Numbered from the stretch's first letter, positions 31,281 to 45,884 are shown. The stretch is DNA of 64,000 nucleotides from Lethocerus indicus (GCA_019843655.1 JACDQD010000001.1:42042230-42106229), one strand, 5' to 3'. The notes: generated from the letters alone by a model not told the origin. Translations and numbers: made by a program.

Positions 31281-31810
31281 GCCACTGGCCAAATTAATAA
31301 GTACTGACAATCATTACAACATAACGTTTTACACAACGAAAAATATTGTTTTTTTTTTACCGTAGATATTGTGTTATTTTCTCCTCTCGTTGGCTTGGTC
31401 TTTTGCTAGACCGGTTTTGGCTACTCGCCTCTTCAGTAGCGGTGTTAGTTACTTTGGCACTTTGGATGCTTTTGGGGTTTCCCGTTCGCACAGTCAATTT
31501 TATTGTGGTGGTCGTCTGTTTGTCGTGTGTATCTTATTCTTGTCTTTTTGGATTGGGAGGGATTTTGTTAATCCTTGTTAAAGTGTTTCTTATATTAACG
31601 GTCCAGAAGGTGGGGCTAATGTGGAATCCCTTTGGGAATTTATTTTCACATTTATTATAGATTTAAAATGGGAATTTTAACCCATGTTTGCTGCTAAAAA
31701 AAACGGGGCTGAATAGTGATTTTTCAACATGAACTCATGGTTTAAAAGTGGGTTTTCAATGCAAATATCGTGGCACATTGTCATGTTTTCAGCCTAAACA
31801 TTGCCCTAAG

Positions 31811-31887
31811 CTAACCAGCGAGAGGAGACATAAGAACACGAAATCTACGGTATTCCAACCCCTCGCAGACCACAGAACAGGTATTCT
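31811..31887 (+). repeat. Right-end fragment of family A
   Basis: AACCAGCGAGAGGAGACA, then CACGAAATCTACGGTATTCC, then AACCCCTCGCAGACCACAGAAC and GTATTCT match 51833-51916 closely. The left part of the family is not recognisable upstream. Confidence 0.65.
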
Positions 31888-33137
31888 TTTTTTTTAATTA
31901 TTGGCAGTTGTACATAAAATAACGCTAAAACACAAAGCTATGATACTTATCTTTTTTTTTAGTAATAATCACTATTAGCTTGGTTCCTTGGGTACGATCC
32001 TAAAAAATAGCTAATCAAAATGCCTAATAAAGCACGATTAATATTTATGAAATCATTTAAATCATAAACCGATCTCTGTCTAATAACCAAATACTGTTTT
32101 CATCTTGGGCAATACATGTTCTGTTCATCTGATGTGAGAGGATTGTCGGTTAAATTAAAAAACATATTTCTTACCCTACGATTCATAAAATTATTTAGAA
32201 AATATAGGAGTAACATTCCGTACTTACGGTCTTCCTTGCTCCTGAAGATTGGAACGACCTGAAAACAAAATTTTAAAACGTGTTATTAATTCGGTAATTT
32301 ATTCGGAAACGCAGCCAGTTTTCTTGTTGCTCATCCTCTATTAGTGATCACCGTAATATTGATCTATACTATTGGCAGTTTTTCACACTATAATGCCGAA
32401 AACATAATCATGTTATTGATTATGTTAATATAGAATACGCCCATATTGTTGTCACAATATCACGCGGTTTTACCGGAAGCAAGTCTGTGACAACACTATT
32501 CTGGTTGGAAAAGATATTAACGGAAAGGTTTTAACGCAATACCCGCGTATAGCCATCTCCCTCTCCCTATTGTATTATATCATATAAATGGTTAAAAGCT
32601 GCCCTGGATGACACTGGTTGGTTAGTCAATGGTCGTGCTCTAAAGCCGATTTCAGTCTTATTATCCCGCGAAGTCCTTCGGGACTATTATTGACATATAT
32701 CACGATAGACATATGTCATCACACGGAACGCAGTCCAGTTTTTAATCCTTACCGTTAATATTTAATATCATTTTCTCTTGCTAGGGAGAAGGATATGTAA
32801 AATTTATACTTGCGATTCAGTGCCAAGGCCGGGCGTGTCAGACTCAGTCCCGTTGCCGGAATTCTCAGCTCATTCCAAATATTAAAAAGTGAAATGAATT
32901 TTAAACAACACGTGTCGGAATTTACATCCTCCTCGGAGCCCTTCCAATGTGGAGATACGTCCACGTTTTCTAACTACTTCCCCATTTTTTCCAATAGTAT
33001 TAAACTTGCGTCTGCTTCAGGCAATACATAAACCTAATGTTTCGAGGATATAAATCTATTTTTCCATTACCTTAAGGTCCCGTACACGTTTCAACAATTT
33101 TAAAATCCCATACATTTCGGTCCAGATCTGTTACAGC
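31888..33137. other. Non-coding stretch
   Basis: AT-rich, no gene. A weak ACCGGAAG...GTGACAAC similarity to family B lies near 32470-32495. Inverted CATAATCA...TGATTATG occurs near 32402-32425. Confidence 0.4.
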
Positions 33138-33346
33138 TAAACGCGGCTTTACGATTATGCTAGGCCCGCAGTGCATACAAGTTACGACGTTTTAGTTTCT
33201 GAGCCCTAACGGTCTTCCAATATTATTCGTGCCATTTTTACCATTAAATTGTACAAAACTGAATCGCGCCATTTAAACTGAAGATGGCGAGCAGTCCAAC
33301 ACAGATCTATTAAAATACGAAACTGCCGAAAGAAGGCAGAAGATCG
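33138..33346 (+). repeat. Dispersed repeat family C, copy 2
   Basis: It matches 18680-18880 from ACGCGGC through GATTATGCTAGGCCCGCAGT, GCATACAAGTTACGA, TCTGAGCCCTA and CGGTCTTCC, then more loosely to GAAGATGGCGAGCAG. The last motif is closer to family A than to copy 1, supporting a shared right module. Confidence 0.65.
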
Positions 33347-36300
33347 TTATAGTACGCCAAATCCTTGCTTGTCGCCAAATAGGTTTCCATACTACCAAGT
33401 TAATCTTTGTTCCAGATTTTTGTCATCGTCGGTATTAATTTCATGTACCTCAACGATACATATGAAGCAGTGTTATTCGAATTAAAAGACAATTATATTT
33501 CGTTAATGGATTAGTGTGTTATGAGAGAGAAATACTAACGGTGGGGAAAAGTCGAAATAGGTCTTTCCTATCACGTATTTTTAATCGTGTATTGTAAGTA
33601 CCGCCCAAGAATGTCTCGTTTTGTATGTGCGGGAGTTTATCAGGTTCATTGTTACTTATGTTTCGGGCGGGGATTTAAGATAGTGAGAAAACCATATCTC
33701 CTGACTCGGACAATATAATCTGAGTATAAGACTAAAAAGAAGGAAAGTGTTTGTTTGTTGTATTCAGTAAATTAATCTTTTCCTGTTTTATTACTTTGTA
33801 TTATTTAATACCATAAGACATATAATTAGTAGTAATAATGGATGGGTCGCATCGTTCAGTCGAATCGTATACTTTCCTCGGCGAATTGATAGGGTTCGCG
33901 TTATCGGTGACGGTGAACCATTCACTTCCTCGAACTGCGTAATGAAGGCTCCCCCGTTATATATTGGATGCCGTCAACGCCCAAATTGCCGCTTAAGGCC
34001 GACACCAGTCGGCGGGTTAATGAATTCAATCCCTTTATTAAAATCGAACACCGGAGGGCGCTAATCGGAAAAATCCGCGACTCAGACGGGAGGCGATCGC
34101 TTATTCCACGCCTTCCACGGTTTCCCCAGGGGATATTTATCAGAAGTATCAACGTTTAATCTATTAAAATGCTACATAATTTTTTTTTAAAATCTTCCTT
34201 TCTTTAACAGATATCAAAACTGTATATAATCTCCTAAAATTCAATCGAACGCAATTACAAAAGTAGAGAATTAGTAATTTGCAACGTTTCAGGAGATTAA
34301 AGCTTAAGTTTCGATACCGTTTTTTAAATATTCCTACCTATTCCAAATAGCGTAACATGGTAAAGGATATTCGATTGAAACTTTTTCTAGGCTCCGAAAA
34401 TTTTAATATAATAACATTTAATTACGAAAGTTAAATATTTTTATTGGGATTATTCCTTAAGAATACTTTGTTCTTTAAGTGATCTAAAGGATCGAAAACA
34501 TATTATATGCAAGGAAAAGCCGATTGGGAAAAGAAAGTATATTCGGAAGGAGTAAGTGTAACCGCTCCTAGTACTTTCTTTCGCTACTACTAATTCCCTA
34601 TTATACTTGAACTGCCCTCTTATTTTATAATAGGGCCGGGGGTAGCGATCCCGAGTCCCGGAAATTCAATTGGGATCTAACGATTTACCAATTCAATAAT
34701 TCCTGGAACTAGGGGCGTTATCCGAAGATATCCCCGTCTGTGCCGGGGGATCGTAAGTTTAACCGGGGGCGAATATCTATTATGTACTTTGGTGGGCCGT
34801 AAGTGGTACTGACGAAGCGCCACCCCCAGCCCGGGGAAGACAATTCCCTCTCCCGCCACCCGCTCGGCGTTGATTCCGGGAGTTATGGGCCAGCTCCCCG
34901 GGCTATTACTGATGCATTAACCGGCTAAAACAAAGGGCTTATGAATAATGAATTGCCTTAAGCTTTAACCGCTCCCGACCCCTCTCTATTCCGGTTCTGT
35001 GCGGCTTTTCCATAAACGGGCTCGGGGAACGACCGAACCACACATTGTTTTCTCCCCGACCCGGTCCACTTATGCTCCTTATTATAATTCTTCCCGCCGT
35101 ATAATTTATTTCGGATTCAAATTATTATAGCCCCCCGTTATTAGTCGAAAGCAATATTAATACACACGTATTTGATCGAATTTAAGTTCGCGTAACAAAA
35201 GTATATACTTAAATACAGAGAAAAATGGTCGGCGTTCGAAACAATTTTTAATAATACTTCCGAAAGGTTTCATCCTGCTGTCTATGTCGGTAAAGAGGGT
35301 CGAGGAACGGTTCGATACTAAAGCGAAAGGTTAAAACGACACTTGGGACGGCGCACTTGGAAACCGAAGGATGTTCCTCCGGGCGAAGTTTTGAATCTGT
35401 TCTAGTCTCGGTCATTTGAGTCGGCGACGGCCAAGAAAATCCTCAGAGAAGCCTGCCCAAACTTGCCGCCCGCCAGACCACACCTCACCCCTCTCCACAA
35501 CCACCGACACTACGTTTAAAGTCCCCTACCCACTCCAACTTACTCCACTAATCCCGTCCCTAATAAATCCCCGAACTGGCCACCTTAGGGCGGCCCACCG
35601 TCTATATCTCTTCGGCCGGCCGCACCTCTTTATCCAACACATACAGATCGGTCGCTCCTCTTCTCCCCGAAGGTTAATAGAAAGCCTAAACACCCCGTCG
35701 CCGGGACAGTGTTGACGAGACGCAAGTCGCCTCTAAATATACCGACCATCGAAGCTGGCGAGGAGCCGAAACGCCGAGAAAGTATCGTTTATATTATCGG
35801 TCGGGTATTATTATAGGTTCCTAACGGACATTTCTGTCCCGAGGAAGGCCCGGTAAGGGGCCAAGGCTCATGCTCGCATGCGTCGCCCGTCGGACCAGCC
35901 GCAGTGCGCGTGCGTGGAAGATAAAGGATGGAATCGCGTCCTGCGAGACCAGATCAGAACACTCGGAGTGGGCTTCCGGTTCGCCTTTGCGCCTGGCGGG
36001 ACAGCCGCTGGATGCTCGGAAAAGGGGAAATGAGCCCACGATGAAGATAAAATAAATTAATTCGGACGTCAAAGCGAAACTATCACCGAATAATGAAAGA
36101 ACAAAAAAAATAAAACCGGAGGAAGCCCGTCGGTGTACCCAAACTGGACACTGGTTTTTTTCTTCGAACGGCTAACAAACGATCGGACTCGATTGCAGTC
36201 TGAGCGATTTAGTACGGCCCTGGTAATTCGGAGACAGGTGATAAGATCCGAGAATAGAAAGGAACACAGCCGACGAGAGAAGTGGGATGACATCATTGGA

Positions 36301-38130
36301 TCCTCTCTTTCCAATTATTTCCGTCTGGCATGCCCCTCCAGTCGTTTATTTTCTCCCATCGGTTTCCTAATTGTACCGACGACTCGACCTCCAACTAAAG
36401 CTTATTCTTTGGCGTCCGAGAGGTCCATAAACTGCCACCCCAACCCCTCGCCAATAAGGCCCAAAGCCTATCCCTCCCGCCCACATCTAAGTTCGATTGG
36501 AACCGACATAAAGCCGGGCGCAATAAAATTTAAAGCATTGACTATACCCGACTGAGGAAATTGAAAACATTAAATCGTTCATTTTAAATTAACTGAATTA
36601 TATTTATATCGAGGATTAGGCAGAACTTAACAATCGGTCATATTAATATATTTCGAAAAGTAAATGTAAGTACATCGTATAATTTACTAGCTATATTCCT
36701 CGCAAAATAATATAATATGTAACCCAGGAGGCCTCTAGGAAGATTATTCTGGATCATTACAGTCTCAAGTATATGCAATAATTAACGATGAAACTCCACG
36801 CGTTATACGTGTACCGATTTCTTCAGCTGGGTCGAGAATCGTGTACAGAGTCGAATTATGTACGTCGAGCATGATTCTCAATCTATTTCAAAATAGATAC
36901 ATGATTTGTACGGTTGAGACGCTCGTCCAAATACCCCATCCTGTCTTCTCACGCGACATTTTAAAATATTAAGAATGCGAAGAATATATGCAAATATATT
37001 CTTAATTTCTAAGCATCACGCCGGTAGTACTACTTCACCACTAGTACTTGTAATCAATCCACGTTTCACTGTGTAAGACGAGATATAAAACCCGTTAAAT
37101 CTTTTTTTTTCATCTTTGACATATTTGTTGTGCTCAATTCAAAATTAATTGTAACAGATTTTAATGCGGCAGATTAGAAATGTTATAGCGTTCAGTTCGA
37201 ATTCGTTCATTTAGTTTCATTCAGACTTCTATCGTTTGTCGACTCATAGAAATGTTTTACAAACTTGAAACGACAAAAAAATCGGGTTTCATATAAATGT
37301 GTCGGTTAAATTTAAATATCGGTCGACCTCGACTTATTAAAAAGATGATTCGCGAAACAAAAAATTAGTAAGGAAAACCAACCTATTTCATTTTCAGTTT
37401 CCGGTGGAGGAGCGATAGTACGAAACCCGTATTAGGTTATATAATGTTTCAATTATTTTTTTAAATTATTACTAAGACCGTATTTTTATCGAGTTTTCAA
37501 CGTTTCAATTTCTCGATATATGATCGGATCGGAGATTGTGACGGGAATGGCCGGATTTTCGATTAGGCCTGTATTGGGGTTAAATCCCGGTCCGAGTCTT
37601 GTGATTACAGCGGAGGCTTGTGGCGTTTGTCGACTTCTCGGTTGATGGGCTTCTATATTAGGATGTCGGGGACGACCGAAGGCCGACTATACTGCCCTGA
37701 CCGCCAATATCGTACGGAAATGTACAGGAGTCGGACACGTATTGATTCTCTACGGGTCAAACTGCTTGGGCTTGCCGTTTGAGAGTGAATCCAAGAGCCT
37801 GGGACCGATAGTGAGCTATGTGCCTGTCCAAATATTGCTTGCTCGGTCCTATCTCCGCCCCATAATTCTCCTCCCGCCTAGCTACCAAGCACGATATTAA
37901 AGGTGCCATTAAGTAAATTATTAAATATGCATTAACAGATTGATTTAAAAGAATCGTTTTGTGTGAAGAAAGCATATACTGTAAAATATTAATTTAAAAA
38001 AGTACTAATTTACGTGGATCAAAAATATTTAAAAATAACTCGTAATATTAATTTAATAAATAATATTACGTCATAATAATAAATAATTTAACTCCGTCAG
38101 AACATATAACGGCGAATAATAATGAAAGAA
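33347..38130. other. Non-coding stretch
   Basis: GC-richer than average at 34600-36550. Frames of 99 and 140 codons (35416-35715, 36133-36555) have composition unlike conserved proteins and overlap antisense frames. A nested inverted repeat lies at 36968-37006. No repeat copy recognised. Confidence 0.45.
36968..37006. other. Nested inverted repeat
   Basis: ATTAAGAAT at the left pairs with ATTCTTAAT at the right. Inside, GAATATAT pairs with ATATATTC around GCAA. Simple AT content could produce this by chance. Confidence 0.4.
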
Positions 38131-38220
38131 AGTCCAGTAAGGCTCAGAAGCTAAACTATCGTAACTTGTACGTACTGCGGGCGTAGTATAGTCAGATCGC
38201 CACGTTGTTTGAGTTATAAC
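38131..38220 (-). repeat. Dispersed repeat family C, inverted copy 3
   Basis: Plus strand: AAGGCTCAGAAGCTAAAC, ATCGTAACTTGTA, CTGCGGGCGTAGTATA, then GTTATAACAAAATGG. This is the reverse complement of the core at 18690-18760. Diverged but collinear. Confidence 0.55.
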
Positions 38221-41200
38221 AAAATGGTTGGGATTTTCTCTCCTTTTTCTTGTTCCAGACCATTTTGTTGCAACTTCGCCCTGTTATAGACAACGTTAAG
38301 ATTCTCCGAGTGTCATTCGATTAGACCCACTAACTTGGAATACCCCGTCACGACAATAAACGTCGGGGCAAATTAACCGAGGTGAGAGAGCCCAACCCCC
38401 TTATAACATCGATCCCACCGCATAAATTGGGGGCCGAATCCATCACTGAGAATCTTATACAGGACTTCGCTCAGAGAACTTTCAAAACAATAACGCGGTT
38501 ACGTTTCTCTTAATATTTATTCGATTAAAATTAGTCGAACTAAATTTTATACATGATTATTCTATGAAGTCTAAAAATTATCCTTAATTATACTTATCCT
38601 TTATACATATCCGTATATATTTATCATATTATATTCATCATTGTATATTTGTTATGTATATAAATATTAAATTAAATTTGAATTTTTCTCTTTTGAAAAC
38701 ATCTCACTGGAGACTGGGCAGAAAGGGTCCGATTGGTAAAATAAATGTTGCCAGTATCATTACGGCTTCTATATAATTCATGAAATAAAGCAATTTCGTA
38801 TTCCGTGTGGAACGCCCCCTAAGTCGATCGGCATCAGGCCGTTGGAACGTGCGTACGCCCCGAATACACTCCCGGTACGAATCGCTGACCACGCTCACTA
38901 TCCTAAGAAAATGACTCAAATATGGAAGAAGAAACGGAATTATTTTTTATTATAAATTCGAAATCACGCGGAAGTCCCCGATTTTTCCAGAATTTGAGGA
39001 ATGGAGACTCGATAGCCTGACATTAAAACAGGGCAATAATGAAAACAGACTATTAATGTCTATTGTCTAATGTTTCAACTACGGTCCAGCATTTTGTAAA
39101 AATATTAAAAGTTCGCTAGTCTGATGAACTTGTAAAAGTGGAAACAATAATACTTCTCCGTGCTTGAAACTGTTACATATTATGAATTTGTTCGGCACCT
39201 TATCAAGTATTATCTGCAATATGTATTCATACTATTCAACGACGGTACTTATTCTCCCACGAAAATTTTATCTAGCCTCTTCTCGGTTGTTTAAAAAACT
39301 AACAAATACTATTGCACGTTGACAGGGTCGGGTGAGAGGGGGAAGTTCTCAACGTTGATTTCTCATTTACAACTTTAATGAATCGCTCCACTCTCTGTAG
39401 TTAGTTGTGCGTTAAATGTTTTTGTAACAAACAGAAGCCGCTCACAGTACTCGAACCTTACCCGTCGGTTCTTTTGTTCCGTTCACTCCATAATTTAATT
39501 ATCCCAGGACAAATTCTTATTCCAATAAGATATATGTGAGCGCGGGGGCGCAGGGGCGTGTTCGCAATGCAAAATCTGGACGTATTATTGCCAATAAATT
39601 TTCAATTTTTTTTTCTTTCTGTAAATATGCAGGCGGCATGACGTATTGAAAAACGGGCGATTCCGGGCCCGCGGGCAGGGTCGGGGGCTGAGTCTGACAA
39701 GCCCGGCCTCGACAAAGAACTGCCGAATAAATTTAAAAAAATAGACCTCCTCAAGGAAAACACTTCGATTTTCCCACCCAAGATATGTTTTAAGGACACC
39801 CGATCGCTCGTTTCCTCCGACCGGCGAAAAAATCTCGAACCCCAATAAATATTTCGAAAATTATTTTTTTTAATTTTAAGCCTTTTTCATTAATGAAAAA
39901 GTCCCGATTGATTCATCGCCAGTATTGTGCCGATACCTCGGAATTTTATTTAACGTTTTCGTGCCTGCACTTGTAATGGGAAGAATGTCGTTCAGGAACT
40001 ATCCAACCGACGCGTAAACTGTAGATGGCGAGCTCATCCCTTTTAATCGATTAAAATTTGTCGCCTCTTTCTTTTCTTACCCACTACGGCGGAGAGCCGA
40101 AACCGACTTTTTTTCTTCTTATTTTTGCTCCAATTTCTTAAAAGCTATTACTGGAAATCGGAATTGAGGGATCGGGAAAAAAACGATCGGGTTTCAAGAG
40201 CCGACGGATAATGGGGTGGAGGAGGAGGAGGCGAGACGTTTGAAATTTTTAGTTCTGCTCGTTCCGAGGAACTGAAGAGTGAAAAAAATGGAGAAATGGG
40301 GCCGGCGGGGGCATTCGTGGGTCTTCGGTGTTGACGGTAAACAGGAGACCCTGATTGGCGTTCCCGGCCCATGTCCGGCTTCCCACTATTATTGGCCTTC
40401 ACGCTATACGGGTTTTATTGCCGAGTTCCATCGGAAATTGTCATTATATCGAAAAACGAAGCCGCTCCACCTCCGCCACTCTTTTCGGGATCCCTTGGTA
40501 GTCGACAAATTTTAAATTGCCCATCCGCTCGCGAGTAAAGAATCCTCTGCAAGCGCATATATGTAAAAAGATATATATGTTTATCCTCTAAGGTTAAGAT
40601 TTGTAAAAATAACGCCCCGGGGACAGCCGGCCGTCAACGGGAAGATTAATCACCGCCGCTGGACTATTTATACCGTCCCACGTGACAACGAGTATTTATC
40701 ATGCAAACAACTCTTAAAACAAATTATGCCACACGGCTAGATATAACCGCTATTCGATCCCCGCACATTGTGTAATATTAGAGTATGGTATAACGAGGTA
40801 ACTGAGCACATCGCAGTGACGGGCAGTCGACGACCGATTTCGGCGAACCTTACTTGTTCAACACTGACGGCGATTTGCAGAAGAGGAAACAAGTCAGTGA
40901 CTTACTGACCAACCAACACAAGTTTCTGTCCCTCATAAAATTATTACCAGTAAAAACGCTCTTAATGCGAGAATTTTGGACACCCAACAGGGGAGTGTAG
41001 AATACCATCTGGATACATAGGACACATAACGATTACCTAGAAAATGGGTTTTTACGATAGCTGGGTCATTTGAAAAAAGTGTTGAATCCGGTTTCCGGTT
41101 ATTAGGTTTAGGCCAGCCAGTGAAGTATTATTGAATGTGTTCTCTATGCGTGGACGAAAGAAAACCGAAATCGAGAACCGCGGAGAGAGACCCGGAGTTC

Positions 41201-42339
41201 GAATATTTATGAACCAGATCGGGTTCCCTTTCGGAACGCCCGCGGACGTGCCCGGGTATGTCCCCAAGGGGCAACACGGTCCCTCTAACCCTTAAGATTC
41301 AGGAAGAAATTGACGTCCCTCTAATCTCATCAGTCATATTGCTGGAATCTTGCGAGCGTCTTACATTGCGGTCCAGAATTAATATCATAATATTAATAAT
41401 AATTTTACCGAAGCTTTGTGATGGCCGTTCGTACCGTCTCGCCACTGTCATTAATAATATGTCATTAATTAACAAATGATTTAAATCGAATTATGTTATT
41501 TTAATTGTATTCAATTTGTATTATTAAGAAAAAATGCTATACAATATCAAACCGTTAATGGGAATTAGGAAGCAGGATAACATTTAATTAATTATTTAGT
41601 TACCGAGGATATTTTCTGTTAAATATTACGTCAATTAAATTTAAAAGGGGAAATGGATTAAAAAATTTACAGCATAATATATTGTGTGCTAGACAACAAA
41701 GAAGGGGAATGAAGGAAAATCAAACGAGCGAACGTATAATTAATTTATGAATATCATATATAAATTAAATCCAGACAGGATGCCCCACCGGCAAACAATA
41801 AGTGACTGAGATAAATGGAGCAAAAAACATTTATCTAATTAAAAAGTTACTTGGCTTATTACAGCATTCATAGTGCGTGCATTGACATCATTTTGATGGT
41901 CTTTATTGTTGAGTAATGAGGTTTTTCAAATCTGTCGCAAGTTTTTTATTTCCGATTTAACTCCGCACACGCGTCAATTGCGTATTTATATTATATTTTT
42001 GTCATTTTTTATATATTACTATAATACGCGATATAAAATACTAATAATAATAAAAGTTCAACTTATTTTAGTGTGCATAAAGGGTTGGGGAGGTAATACG
42101 TTTTAAGTCGGTTTAAAAGAGGAAAATATTTGAGTTCCCTGTGCAGAAGTTTGGAAAGAAGGTGGAGAATACGGGAGAATAGTTAATTTTCGTCCGTTAT
42201 TTTATTTCGCGGAGTTTTTTTTGGAGCCAAAGGATGGGAAATTGCAGCTAAACGCGATGCGGTTAATTTCTCATCAAATAAATTTACGCTCACGCGGCCC
42301 ATAAAAATATCTTAAAAAGTAGACACGACGTCAAAACGC
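38221..42339. other. Non-coding stretch
   Basis: No gene recognised. A perfect 20-bp palindrome lies at 39882-39901. GTAGATGGCGAGCTC at 40021-40035 resembles the right-module motif of families A and C, in a ACGCGTAAACTG context like that of 33270-33300. Confidence 0.45.
39882..39901. other. Perfect 20-bp palindrome
   Basis: CTTTTTCATT and AATGAAAAAG are exact reverse complements with no spacer. No promoter or gene is evident next to it. Confidence 0.5.
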
Positions 42340-42570
42340 GTCGGCTTTTATAAAAATGCCAGTCAATGCCATTCTCATATTTTCCCCTATCTTAATTTTG
42401 CTCGTTCAATCACACTCCTATATTACGCATCCTTCAAACCGGCCCAGAGATCTCCTCTGACTGTAGCTCAGGTAAAAATATATACAAGTCAATAAGTGCC
42501 ATCGCTGAGTGATTTCCTTTATAGTGACAATCAAATTTAAGGTCGTTTGTACAGTAAATATGATTTAAAA
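42340..42570 (+). pseudogene. Jockey-clade LINE 3' end, degraded copy
   Basis: It aligns by eye with 57940-58150: CCTATCTTAATTTTGCTCG and ATCACACTCCTATATTACGC correspond to the HPNSLV coding region and its 3' sequence. The 3' UTR AGTGCCATCGCTGAGTGATT and CCTTTATAGTGACAATCAAA follows, ending in an A-rich tail near 42565. Only UTR and a few worn codons remain. Confidence 0.6.
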
Positions 42571-43490
42571 AATCCCGCGTTTATGACCACGTTCCCATCT
42601 CCGGGACACGTTAAGCGAATGATAAATATGGCCGAGGGCGACAGATATTACGGGAGAGCGTAATTTAATTCTGGAACGCTCGTCGGAGCGGTAAGGACGG
42701 GTCGAAGATAACAGTAGTCGACGGCCCGAGAATCGATTTGTGAAAATAAACCGGGTGGAAAATATTGCTGGTGTAGGTGGGGCGGGAGCTTCGACGCCTG
42801 GTTAAACCTTCCATATCTCAGCTTCCTACTAGGCACCGACTGATCTTGGAGAGGCGATCAGCAATTCCGCTGTTTGTCCCCGTGCTGGTTCTCATCAAAA
42901 AATGTAGTTACAATAACGCGAATACGACTGGCGAGGTATACAACGAGAGCGCTCCCGGGAAAATGAGTAGGCGAAGGGGAATATGGAAGTCCGCTATAAG
43001 TCTGGATATCCTGATCAAATATAAAGTGGAACAGCGTTAATTTGCCAACCCCGGATAAGGGGGTAGAGAGGGAAAATTGGATTAGCGATGATATTCCAAA
43101 CCCTCGTGTCTCCCCTCCTCCCAGAACAGGTGTCAGAGAATTACATCATAGGGATCGGTGCGCATTTCTTGCCAGCACTTTTTTTTAACATCATTTATTT
43201 TCCGCGTAATTTTTCCAGATGCCGATACGTGCCGGTTCCCGTCCTATTCGCCACACTTCATTTATAATGTTTGCACGTTTCACGAAGTGTAGGATTTCAT
43301 TGATATTATCCTTTTTGTTTTCTAGAATTTCTGCCTTGTCATTACGTTTCGGGTCTCTTCTTTCTTTTTCATATTATCGGCATTCCTTTTTATAAATAAT
43401 ACTCAGACCATGATACTTGGGTAGATGATGATGTTAAAACGCGCGATGCATTTTCATACACTTTTATAGTGTAGGTCAACTATAGTAGGC
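42571..43490. other. Non-coding stretch
   Basis: No gene or repeat recognised; 42650-43040 is GC-richer with short frames on both strands. Confidence 0.45.
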
Positions 43491-43578
43491 AATAGCACGG
43501 CTCAGAAACTAAACCATCGTAACTTGCGTGTGCCGCGGGCGTAGCATAATCGTAACGCCGGGTTCAGTTATAACGAAA
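43491..43578 (-). repeat. Dispersed repeat family C, inverted copy 4
   Basis: Plus strand GGCTCAGAAACTAAACCATC, GTAACTTGCG, GCCGCGGGCGTAGCATAATC and GTTATAACGAAATT are the reverse complement of the family C core. Nearby, 43690-43732 has ACCGGTTTAG...GATGAGAGGAGACAG in plus orientation, like the right module, so the two parts are inverted relative to each other here. Confidence 0.6.
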
Positions 43579-45822
43579 TTATCGACGCGACCCTCCGGAC
43601 GGACAAAAGATACCAGTGAATTGAGAATAAGCTGGGGAGCAATATGCACGCGGAATACGTGAAAGGCTATGGTGATGGAGAGGGGCAGAAACCGGTTTAG
43701 AAAATCACCGATGAGAGGAGACAGGGATTGAAAAAACTTCAACCATTTGAGAGGTAATGTAACTGTCATATCGTTTTAAATCCTAGTTTTTGACCTGTTA
43801 AACAGGGACAAATTTGTGCGCAGATTTTCCGACCGGCGAATTAACAAGTGCCATTTTCTAACGGGTCGGGGGTAATTTGATGAGAGCTAGGGCTCTATTT
43901 ACCGTCGGGGATTGAGGTTTGGATCCCTGTTTGTTATCGGAAGCCTTTGGCAGGCTTCTGTTTGGAGTTTGTTAGGGAACAGTCATACGGACCTCTAATT
44001 ACTAATTGTTTCTCCCCAAAGGTCTACTCGATTCCTCTACATATCCATTAATAAGTCTCCTCCTTGTCCCGCGGTTGGATTCCACCGGTTTCCTCGCCTT
44101 TAGAACCATTATTCGGACACGTTCGTAATTTGCATCTACCTGATTACTAAAATTTTAATATCGACTTTTAAGATGTTTCAGAATTACAGCGCTTCGTGGG
44201 AAGATTATATTTTGGAGTTATTTAAGATCAGTAAGATTATACATATCGCTTCAATTTTTTTTGGAGGAAATCGCCTGCATAACACTCTTGCCATTTACAA
44301 AATAGAAAAACAAATTTGAATTGTTCATAAGGCATTATGGAAACAAAGTATTTCCATAGATTATGTGGCACTATTGAGACGGAAATAACAAGTGTGTAGT
44401 TCAATCTTTGGAGCGTGAAACTGTTTAATACTTGGTACAATATCCGGGTCATAGGGTTGACATTTGGACAATCGAACCTGTTCGATATTTGCACCCCTGT
44501 GATATTGTACGCCTTTAAGGCTTGCTTGGCCTTAAAGCTAGACAGGTTTCCGCTATCCTCTGTTTTCTGTCTTATGGCGAAACTCGGAATAGAATCGAAG
44601 TTATATTTAGATATAGAAACATAAGGAAGAATCGTTTCTACGGTAAAAGGTAAATATATCACCGGAAGAATCCCCGTCGATTCGGGTAGGTCGAGAATTG
44701 GTTGGGGACAAAAAAAATTCCCCGTTCCGGATTTCGAAGAGACCGAGAGTATTTTAGCCGGGAAGAAATAAATAGCGGGCCACCGTAAGTGTCCCTAACA
44801 CTTTTCCCGTAATAAAAACTTTTCCCCTTAAACCGGGCACAATTATATCCCCCCCGCAAATGCGGCTCCGGATATTTTTCCCTTCTTCCACTCCCTTAAT
44901 ACGATTTATCGACCTCCGCTACTGCTGGAGAATTGTTTTTAATTTTTTTTTAATTGTCTAATAACGCGGTATATTATACACCATCCATTTGCAAAGCTGA
45001 ATAGAAAAATATGATTTTAAACGCACGATCAGGCAGGTTTTTGTAAATTTACCTTAAATTTGAGAAAGTAAATCATATGTGAAACTAAATAATCACAAAA
45101 TGTCTGTAAAAGATTAATATGAGAGAAGTAGAAAATTTTGAGAAGTTGTAAAATAACATTTCAGAGTTTTTTTAATAATCCTTCACGTATTTAACGATGC
45201 CTTTACTATCCATGTAAAGGTCCCTTGATTTTTACATCCTGCCTACACTGGCAGGTTTTAATACCACAGTAAGGCTGAAATTTTAAATTTTAAATTTATA
45301 GAGTTTAATAAATTGCGCGTAATTATTTATATAACGTATATATTAAGTGTATATAAGGGTAAAGGAAGGGCGTCGAGAGCGGGACAGGCCCCAAGGGTGA
45401 AGTAAATCTTTGCGTTCCCCCGAGATGGAATATAATGTAAAAGGGACAGAGAAAAAGTGATGTACAGCGAAAATAATATTTTAAATAATATTACATATTG
45501 TTATATTAATATTTCACTGCTAATTAACTCGGCCGGTTTCGTTTAATGCGCATTAATGGCTCGGACGTCCGAGAGTATAGTTACTGCTGGTCGAATGCAG
45601 AGTGCCGCTGAAAGCATTTGTTCATAATTAGACGGTTGCTATTCAAACTGTATTTAAATATTTGGTGCGTTGTAAAAGTGAGCGGAAAGTGATACAAATC
45701 GTTCACAGCATGGTTACCTCTCACTTTGGAGGGCTCTATATTGTTTTTCCAGCCGTTTCAGGCGGGGACATAAAAATTATATTATTTATTATTAAATTTT
45801 GATTTTAAATATTCAATTGAAT

Positions 45823-45884
<62 letters not shown>

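Noticed and set aside
36133..36555. 140-codon plus frame
   Set aside because: Overlaps an 81-codon antisense frame, biased composition, no recognisable motif.
44237..44662. 141-codon minus-strand frame
   Set aside because: Composition is protein-like but no family is recognised and an antisense frame overlaps. A protein search with conserved hits would revive it.
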